A stretch of DNA of 64,000 nucleotides from an uncultured Erythrobacter sp. GTDB taxonomy: Bacteria > Pseudomonadota > Alphaproteobacteria > Sphingomonadales > Sphingomonadaceae. Shown in pieces: positions 58,039 through 64,000 of this stretch. Under the pieces are notes generated by a model, which saw only the letters and a program-made list of their open reading frames with translations, had not been told where the DNA came from and made no database searches. Position numbers and translations under genes: made by a program. The DNA lies in assembly GCA_947495695.1 (NCBI GenBank), contig CANLZP010000002.1:186001-250000 (forward strand), in the 5' to 3' direction. Position 1 is the stretch's first letter. Each line of letters starts with the position of its first letter.

Positions 58039-59997
58039 CTAGCGCAGGAAGGACGAGGCCGTCCGTGCCCGGCCATAGACATTCTTGTCCGGGTGCAGCT
58101 GTTCATAGACGGCGGCGTTCTCGATCACGCGTTGGACATAATTCTTGGTCTCATAGATCGGAATTTGCTCCATCCATGTGATCCAGTCCTTGCCGCTAGT
58201 GCGAGGGTCTCCATTGCGACGCAGCCATTTGTTCACATTGCCCGGTCCGGCGTTATAGGCGGCGATCGCAAGAGGATAGGCACCGTCATAATAGGCCAAC
58301 ATGCGCGCGAAATAGGCATCGCCCAAGCGGATGTTGTAGCTGGGGCTGTCGATCAGATTGGACCGCATATAGGTCATGCTCAGCTTGCCTGCTTGCTCGC
58401 GCGCAGTGGCGGGCATCAACTGCATCAGGCCGCGGGCACCCGCATGGCTGATCGCATTCTGGGCAAACTGGCTTTCTTGCCGCGTGATCGCATGCACCAT
58501 GGTCCAATCGGTCCCTTGCGGGTTTTGTAAGGTCGGATGGCCGATCACGGTGAAGCCATCATGGCCGTGTGCTTGCGCTGCTTCTGCCAGATTGACCGCC
58601 AAATCGCGCCGCCCAGTCTCGCGAGCGAGCTCTGCCACCAACAGATGCTCAGCCGGAGTTTCGGCTTGATCGGCAATGGCGCGGAAGAAACGGATACCAG
58701 TACGCCACGGAACCCCGCGAGCGACTTCGCGCACGGCCTTGGTCAGCGGTTGCGCGTTAAAGGCAGCGCGCTGCTCTGGCGTGATCTCGGCTGTGGTTTG
58801 CTGGCTCAGATCAGGAATGTCGCGGCCCAATTTCTCCAGTGCCAGCATTCCGTAAAAACGGTCAGGATAGGTGGCGGCCATCTCCCAATAGCGGGTGGCT
58901 TCTGCGGCATCACCTGCGCGTTGGCTGGCAAGGCCTGCCCAGTAAAAGCCTTTGGAGCGGGTCTGTGGTGTCCGGGCCGCAGCACCGTATCGATAAAACA
59001 GGGGTGCTGCAGCTTTACCGTCGCTCAAATTCCACAGCGCTTTGGTCCCGCCCAGCCACATCAGCGAGGTGTAATCATCGCGCAGACGATAGGCGCCTTG
59101 GCTGATGTCAGCATCGGCCGGGAACAGATCATCGATCGATGCGGCGATCCGGACAGCCGGAGTGGATCCAGCGCCGCGCGCAATGGTCAGCATTTCGCCG
59201 ACCAAATCCTCGGCGTCATGCGGCAAGCGGGTGAATTTTGGGCGATTGGCGAGTAAAGCAATCGCTTGCGGCAATTGGCGGTTTTTGCGGTAATGCCGCA
59301 CCAGATTGTAGACATAGCCCGGATCGCTTTGAGCGCCTGCCGGGACCGACAGGCCGGTGGATTGCGGAGTGCTACCCTGTGCCAATGCCAATCGCGCCAT
59401 ATACAGATCGCGCGATTCTGGCGTGATATTGATCATCTGACGAACAGCGGCTTCCTCATCACCCTGCCACAACAAAGCATCAATCCGTGCCAAATGATCG
59501 TCAGCGGTAAAGCGCGAACCATACAGCCCTTGCAGATAGGCCTCTGCTGTGCCGCTCATGCTGCCCATGCGCCATGCCTCACGCGCAACTTCGGCTGCTT
59601 CGGGGCGGTTAAATGCCGTCAGAGCCAAGGCATAGCGCGCTCTGCCCGAATTGGTCAGCGGCGGGTTCTGGTCAAAAAAGCCGAGCAAAGCTTCGGTTGA
59701 GGGGGCTTCATTATCCAGCGCGTTCTCTGCGCGGATACGCAGAACGCTTGCCTGCGGGAATTCAGGATAAGCCAGAACAAATCCGGCATAGGCATCAAAG
59801 CTGAGCCGGTCATTCGCTATCAAATCTTCCCAGCGGTTGATCGCCTGTGACATACCAGTGGGTTGCTGCGCAATCAGTTGCGCGCGCGCCTGATCCCAGC
59901 TGGCGGCTTCTTGCGCTGGAACAGGGTTGGCCAAAACCAATAGCGGAAGCGCCAGAAGTGATCGATAAGTAAGATGTTTTCGAACCATACTGGACAT
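58039..59997 (-). CDS. slt: Soluble lytic transglycosylase (Slt70-like)
   Basis: I start at the ATG at 59997 after GGAG; the frame extends 33 codons further but overlaps the dapA upstream region. The 652-residue product has a signal peptide ending near VPAQE, a long alpha-helical superhelical region and a C-terminal goose-lysozyme-like domain. The catalytic glutamate is in TRQESQFAQNA near residue 505, followed by GARGLMQLMP, AYNAGPGNVNKWL and ETKNYVQRV. It cleaves peptidoglycan in the periplasm to give 1,6-anhydro products. Confidence 0.92.
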   Translation of the reverse strand: MSSMVRKHLTYRSLLALPLLVLANPVPAQEAASWDQARAQLIAQQPTGMSQAINRWEDLIANDRLSFDAYAGFVLAYPEFPQASVLRIRAENALDNEAPSTEALLGFFDQNPPLTNSGRARYALALTAFNRPEAAEVAREAWRMGSMSGTAEAYLQGLYGSRFTADDHLARIDALLWQGDEEAAVRQMINITPESRDLYMARLALAQGSTPQSTGLSVPAGAQSDPGYVYNLVRHYRKNRQLPQAIALLANRPKFTRLPHDAEDLVGEMLTIARGAGSTPAVRIAASIDDLFPADADISQGAYRLRDDYTSLMWLGGTKALWNLSDGKAAAPLFYRYGAAARTPQTRSKGFYWAGLASQRAGDAAEATRYWEMAATYPDRFYGMLALEKLGRDIPDLSQQTTAEITPEQRAAFNAQPLTKAVREVARGVPWRTGIRFFRAIADQAETPAEHLLVAELARETGRRDLAVNLAEAAQAHGHDGFTVIGHPTLQNPQGTDWTMVHAITRQESQFAQNAISHAGARGLMQLMPATAREQAGKLSMTYMRSNLIDSPSYNIRLGDAYFARMLAYYDGAYPLAIAAYNAGPGNVNKWLRRNGDPRTSGKDWITWMEQIPIYETKNYVQRVIENAAVYEQLHPDKNVYGRARTASSFLR

Positions 59998-60102
59998 AAT
60001 ATACGTTGGCTCCTTATCAGGCGCTGAATGGACAGAAATACCCGTCTTGGGTGATTGCCCCGTGTCTTTCCAACTTATGGGGCTGAGAAAGGTCAAACTG
60101 CA

Positions 60103-60984
60103 ATGTTTAGCGGCTCAATTCCCGCTCTGGTGACTCCTTTTCGCGACGGAGCGTTTGATGAGGCTGCTTTTCGGCGGTTGGTCGATTGGCAGATAGAGCA
60201 GGGCAGCTCTGCGTTGGTCCCTTGCGGTACCACAGGCGAAGCATCGACCTTGTCCAATGCTGAACATCACCGCGTGATCGAAGTGTGTATCGAACAGGCC
60301 GCAGGGCGGGTGCCAATCATTGCTGGCTGCGGGTCGAATGACACAAAGAACGCGCTGCTCCATATGAATTTCTCCAAGAAAGCAGGCGCAGCTGCCGGCC
60401 TGTGCGTCGCGCCCTATTACAACCGGCCCAGTCAGGCCGGATTGATCGCTCATTTCAGCTATCTTGCTGAAACAAGCGATCTACCGATTGTGCTGTATAA
60501 TGTGCCTAGCCGCACCGTCACCGATATCGAGGACGAGACGGTTGTTGAGTTGGCGAGCAAGTATCCAGACCGGATCGTCGCCATCAAGGATGCCAGCGGA
60601 GACTTGTCTCGCGTGGCCGATCACCGGATGGGCTTGAGCAAGGATTTCTGCCAATTGTCGGGCAATGACGAGCTATGGCTGCCGCATAATGCCGCTGGCG
60701 GCAGAGGGGCGATCTCGGTCACGGCCAATGTCGCACCAGCGCTCTGCGCAGAGTTTCAGCGGGCAATTGCAGCCAATGAACTGGCCAAAGCGCGCGAGTT
60801 GAACGATCGGCTGTTCCCCTTGCATTATGCCATGTTCTCTGATGCCAGCCCTGCGCCAGTAAAATATGCGCTTAGCCGGGTGCTCGATTATGTTGAGCCC
60901 GACGTGCGTCTACCGATCGTAGCTGCGAGCCAAGCATCGCGTGAGGCGGTGGATAGCGCGCTTGAATTTGCTGGTTTGGTTTAA
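60103..60984 (+). CDS. dapA: 4-hydroxy-tetrahydrodipicolinate synthase
   Basis: I start at the ATG at 60103, behind GAGAAAGG, where homologues begin (MFSGSIPALVTPF); the frame is open to 60055. The 293-residue enzyme condenses pyruvate with aspartate semialdehyde in lysine and diaminopimelate synthesis. The Schiff-base Lys162 in VAIKDASGD, Tyr132 in VLYNVPSR and GTTGE at 42-46 are all in place. It shares its promoter region with the divergent lytic transglycosylase gene, both serving the cell wall. Confidence 0.96.
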   Translation: MFSGSIPALVTPFRDGAFDEAAFRRLVDWQIEQGSSALVPCGTTGEASTLSNAEHHRVIEVCIEQAAGRVPIIAGCGSNDTKNALLHMNFSKKAGAAAGLCVAPYYNRPSQAGLIAHFSYLAETSDLPIVLYNVPSRTVTDIEDETVVELASKYPDRIVAIKDASGDLSRVADHRMGLSKDFCQLSGNDELWLPHNAAGGRGAISVTANVAPALCAEFQRAIAANELAKARELNDRLFPLHYAMFSDASPAPVKYALSRVLDYVEPDVRLPIVAASQASREAVDSALEFAGLV

Positions 60985-60995
60985 GGAATTTGGTG

Positions 60996-62300
60996 ATGCG
61001 ATCATTTGCGTATGGCGCGGCTCCGGCTGCGATAGCACTGGCCTTGGCCGGATGTTCTCCGACTGAGGATCACAGTGAAGCCTTGAATGCGATTGCCCAT
61101 GATTATGTCCTGCTTCAGCTGACGATTGGTGAGAAAGAAGAAGGCTATATCGATGCCTATTACGGCCCGGAAGAACTGAAGACGCAGGCCTTAGGTGACG
61201 CGCCAAACCAATCGTTCGATGATCTGGCCAAACGGGTCGATTCTTTGCAAGACCGGCTGGCTCCCTTCACCGATGATGGCGAAGAAGGCGATTCCATGGA
61301 TGAACGCAGGGCGCGCTTTTTGTTCTCTCAACTTACTGCAGCCGACACGCGCCTGAAAATGCTGGGCGGCGAGAATCTGCCCTTTGTCGCAGAAGCCAAG
61401 GGTTTGTTTGACGTGGATGTCGAGCTGGTCGAGCTGGAAACGCTTGACCCGATTCTCGCTCAGATTGACGCCTTGGTTCCGGGTGAAGGGCCATTGTGGC
61501 AGAGGCTGGACGACTATCGTGCTGCCTTCATCATCCCCAATGACAAATTGATGTCGGTGATGGACGCGGCCATCGCCGAATGTCGCCGCAGAACGGCGGA
61601 GTATATTGATCTGCCCGAGGGCGAAAGTTTCTCGTTGGAGTTGGTGAGCGACAAGCCGTGGGGCGGTTATAATTACTACCAGGGTGGTTTCCATTCCAAG
61701 ATCGAAGTGAACACCGATTCACCAACCAATCTCAGCCGCGCGGTCGATCTGGGATGCCACGAGGGTTATCCCGGGCACCATGTGCTGCACTCGCTGCATG
61801 AGCAGGAGAATGTGAACAAGCGCGGCTGGATCGAGTTTTCAATCGTTCCGCTGTTCTCACCTATTGCGGTTGTTGCGGAAGGTTCGGCCAATTTCGGAGT
61901 TGAACTGGCCTTTCCCGGCGACGAGCAATTGGAATTTGAAACCAATGTATTGGCGCCTATTGCAGGGATCGAAACAGATGGTCTGGCCGACTACGCCAAC
62001 CTTTCTAAGCTCACCGCGCAGCTTCGGCCTGCGCAATACACCATATCGGCCAGCTATCTGGCAGGCGACATTGATGAAGATGAAGCCGCTCGCTTGTACG
62101 AAAAGTACCGGCTCTCATCGCCCGAGCGCGCACGGCAGTCACTGCGTTTTGTCGACACATATCGCAGCTACATCATCAATTATGGGCTTGGCCTCGATAT
62201 GGTTCGTGCCAGTGTAGAGGCAGCAGGACCCGATCAGGATGCGCGATGGGCACGGATGATTGAAATCCTCAGCGAGCCCACACTTCCATCCGATTTGTGA
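60996..62300 (+). CDS. DUF885 family lipoprotein, putative metallopeptidase
   Basis: I start at the ATG at 60996, nine bases after AAGGA; TTG and GTG codons at 60990 and 60993 are less likely. The 434-residue product has a lipoprotein signal (LAGC at residues 17-20) and a DUF885 domain with the zinc-like motif CHEGYPGHHVLH near residue 250. DUF885 members are predicted peptidases with few studied examples. It follows dapA by 11 bases, so it may share the dapA transcript. Confidence 0.85.
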   Translation: MRSFAYGAAPAAIALALAGCSPTEDHSEALNAIAHDYVLLQLTIGEKEEGYIDAYYGPEELKTQALGDAPNQSFDDLAKRVDSLQDRLAPFTDDGEEGDSMDERRARFLFSQLTAADTRLKMLGGENLPFVAEAKGLFDVDVELVELETLDPILAQIDALVPGEGPLWQRLDDYRAAFIIPNDKLMSVMDAAIAECRRRTAEYIDLPEGESFSLELVSDKPWGGYNYYQGGFHSKIEVNTDSPTNLSRAVDLGCHEGYPGHHVLHSLHEQENVNKRGWIEFSIVPLFSPIAVVAEGSANFGVELAFPGDEQLEFETNVLAPIAGIETDGLADYANLSKLTAQLRPAQYTISASYLAGDIDEDEAARLYEKYRLSSPERARQSLRFVDTYRSYIINYGLGLDMVRASVEAAGPDQDARWARMIEILSEPTLPSDL

Positions 62301-62358
62301 TGCACCTCATTTTGCGATTTGCATCTCAATCAGATAGCCAGAGGCAGGCAGATACACG

Positions 62359-63999
62359 CTAGTCTGCTGGATTGTGCTTTTGCACAAAGGCCAACGAGGC
62401 AGCGAGCATTTTTTGACGAGTCACCGATAGCGAGAGCCAATGGTCCTCGCCGTCAAGCGTCACCATTTCAAACGGCTTTTTCTCGTCTTTGAGCGCATCA
62501 GCCATTTTCCTCGAGTGCTCGTAAGGAACAACCGTATCATCCTTGCCGTGGATCAATAGGATTGGCGCGTCGGCGCGCTCGGCAAAACGCTCCGGCGATA
62601 CCTCGTCCCAAATGTCGGGGTCACCTAATTGCTCGCGCAGCGCGACTTTGGTTGTCTTTTGGCTACCGCTGGCCTGATAGTCCTCGCGGTACATGCGGCG
62701 AATGTCGGTTACCGGTGCAACCGCCACAGCGCATTTGTAGATACCTTGCTGCAATGTAACGCCAGCCAGAGCCGCGTAACCACCATAGCTTGCACCAACG
62801 ATACAGGCCCGATCTGGATCAATTATCCCCGCCTCTGCTAGCGCATTTAGTCCGTCAGATTTATCGGTCTGCATCTTGCGTCCCCACTCACCATAACCAG
62901 CGATGCGAAAATCACCGTCGCGGTTGGTCGAGCCACGGAAATTTGGTTGGAAGACAGCGTAGCCGCGTGATGCGAATGCTTGAGCCCACCAATCGAAGCG
63001 CTCACGATCGGAACTGTGAGGACCGCCGTGTGGCAACATAACCAGAGGCAAATTCTTGGCCTCTATGCCCGGCGGGACAGTCAGAATTCCGTCCATTTCT
63101 AGGCCGTCAGAGGCAGTATATTCGAAGGTCGAGAATTTCCCGACATGCTTTGGCGCGATTTTCAGTCGCTCATACGCAAATGCGCTCGCTGCCAAGTTCT
63201 TCACATCGACCGTGAACCAGCTGCCACTGTCTTGGATGCCGGTTGTCCGAACAATCACATGGCTAAGGTCATTGCTCCAATCGATCATTCGCATGTCGTA
63301 ATTCTTGAATGCGGCCTGCACCTTGCGTACCGCATCGGCCATTTCGGCATTCTCGAACACTGGCTTTGGATTCTTGCCTTCGAGCAAATATCCGCTGAGG
63401 TAACCCGTAGAACGGTCAAAATAGAGTCGTTCAACATCAAGGTTATCAAGGAACAGTTCTGGCGTTCCGCCACCTACCGGCACTGTGTACCAACGCGACA
63501 CATTGTCTTCATCATATTCGAAATAGATGACAGATTGTCCGCCTGCACCAAGGCCGATCAAACCACTACGACCGCTTCTTGAACGACCTTCGACAATCTT
63601 CTTGCCTGCAGCGTTATCGATCTCCCACTTTCCGGTTTCGTCATCAATTGTAAAGGTGGCCGCAACATCGCCATTGGCATCGACGAGCCAATCGTTGTCC
63701 TTGCCCGGGCTGGCGGCTGGCGCGATGCGCTGGGTCGTGTAGTCTTGCAGATCGACACGATACAGAAATGGGCGGCCGTGATTGAAGCCATATTTGCCGC
63801 GCGCTCCTCGGAGCAATTCAATCGCACCAAAGAAGCCGTACCAGCGGCCGTCGATCTTTCTGACCCCGTAATTTCCGAACACGGCATCGACGATACCGCG
63901 ACGATTACTGAACATTGCCATGCCTTCCAATGACGGGTCGATCGGAATGATGACTGCGATTGAAAATTCGTGTTTGTCAGTCGTAAATCCATAACCCAA
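62359..63999 (-). CDS. S9 family peptidase (acyl-aminoacyl/DPP-IV-like), N-terminus outside window
   Basis: The visible 546 residues are open to the right edge without a convincing start (the edge codon is TTG in poor context), so the gene continues beyond the window. The C-terminal alpha/beta hydrolase domain has all catalytic elements: VGASYGGYAA (Ser about 403 of the visible part), LLIHGKDDTVVP (Asp) and GEDHWLS (His). The upstream part is a beta-propeller. It is a probable exported prolyl-type peptidase. Confidence 0.9.
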   Translation of the reverse strand: MGYGFTTDKHEFSIAVIIPIDPSLEGMAMFSNRRGIVDAVFGNYGVRKIDGRWYGFFGAIELLRGARGKYGFNHGRPFLYRVDLQDYTTQRIAPAASPGKDNDWLVDANGDVAATFTIDDETGKWEIDNAAGKKIVEGRSRSGRSGLIGLGAGGQSVIYFEYDEDNVSRWYTVPVGGGTPELFLDNLDVERLYFDRSTGYLSGYLLEGKNPKPVFENAEMADAVRKVQAAFKNYDMRMIDWSNDLSHVIVRTTGIQDSGSWFTVDVKNLAASAFAYERLKIAPKHVGKFSTFEYTASDGLEMDGILTVPPGIEAKNLPLVMLPHGGPHSSDRERFDWWAQAFASRGYAVFQPNFRGSTNRDGDFRIAGYGEWGRKMQTDKSDGLNALAEAGIIDPDRACIVGASYGGYAALAGVTLQQGIYKCAVAVAPVTDIRRMYREDYQASGSQKTTKVALREQLGDPDIWDEVSPERFAERADAPILLIHGKDDTVVPYEHSRKMADALKDEKKPFEMVTLDGEDHWLSLSVTRQKMLAASLAFVQKHNPAD

Positions 64000-64000
64000 A

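Overview
The window reads as a chromosomal segment of an alphaproteobacterium, most likely order Sphingomonadales and probably the Erythrobacteraceae. This is an inference from the ribosomal protein sequences, the mdh-sucD-sucA-sucB-lpdA arrangement, a GAAC-N7-GAAC type LexA site before uvrA, and many exported proteins of types common in that order. No database search was possible. I see no insertion sequence, prophage, CRISPR array, rRNA or tRNA gene.

Positions 1-19480 are the str/S10/spc/alpha ribosomal superoperon on the + strand: the 3' end of fusA, tuf, rpsJ, rplC-D-W-B, rpsS, rplV, rpsC, rplP, rpmC, rpsQ, rplN, rplX, rplE, rpsN, rpsH, rplF, rplR, rpsE, rpmD, rplO, secY, adk, then rpsM, rpsK, rpoA and rplQ, closed by a strong terminator. 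Three things are unusual. A 298-base spacer between rpsJ and rplC is rich in RNA hairpins. Ribosomal protein S5 carries an N-terminal extension of about 115 residues that is Ala/Glu-rich and then RGG-rich. An exported SRPBCC-like protein gene and gdhA sit between adk and rpsM.

Positions 19500-29990 hold exported and membrane functions: a serine hydrolase, a prolyl oligopeptidase, a tandem pair of Arg/Tyr-rich secreted paralogues, a TRIC-type channel protein, a PepSY protein, an amidase, a polytopic protein with faint resemblance to SEDS (RodA/FtsW) proteins, and a DUF4403 lipoprotein. Positions 30058-37989 (- strand) form the TCA-cycle cluster mdh, an exported unknown protein, sucD, sucA, sucB and lpdA; sucC is not in it. 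Positions 38318-41388 carry a small conserved-looking protein and a three-gene metal or cofactor ABC importer with ATGA overlaps.

Positions 41405-51702 contain an M3 peptidase lipoprotein, a candidate terminator-bounded small RNA, uvrA with a LexA box, a 56-residue membrane peptide gene coupled to a small lipoprotein gene, an RlpA-like protein, a 751-base interval with two tiny coupled ORFs, a terminator and DnaA-box-like repeats, argG and a cyclopropane fatty acid synthase. Positions 51778-63999 hold a DUF1801 protein, an overlapping operon of pteridine-reductase-like SDR, cytochrome b and molybdopterin oxidoreductase, a glycine-zipper protein, a MOSC protein with rlmN, an IalB-like protein with a GreA/GreB-type factor, a soluble lytic transglycosylase, dapA, a DUF885 lipoprotein and the 3' part of an S9 peptidase gene that runs off the right edge.

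The best candidates for undescribed biology are regulatory or tiny: the rpsJ-rplC spacer RNA, the small RNA beside uvrA, the micro-ORF pair near 48.5 kb, the 56-residue peptide near 47.2 kb, and the RGG-tailed S5. All are inferences from reading the sequence and need comparative or transcript data.
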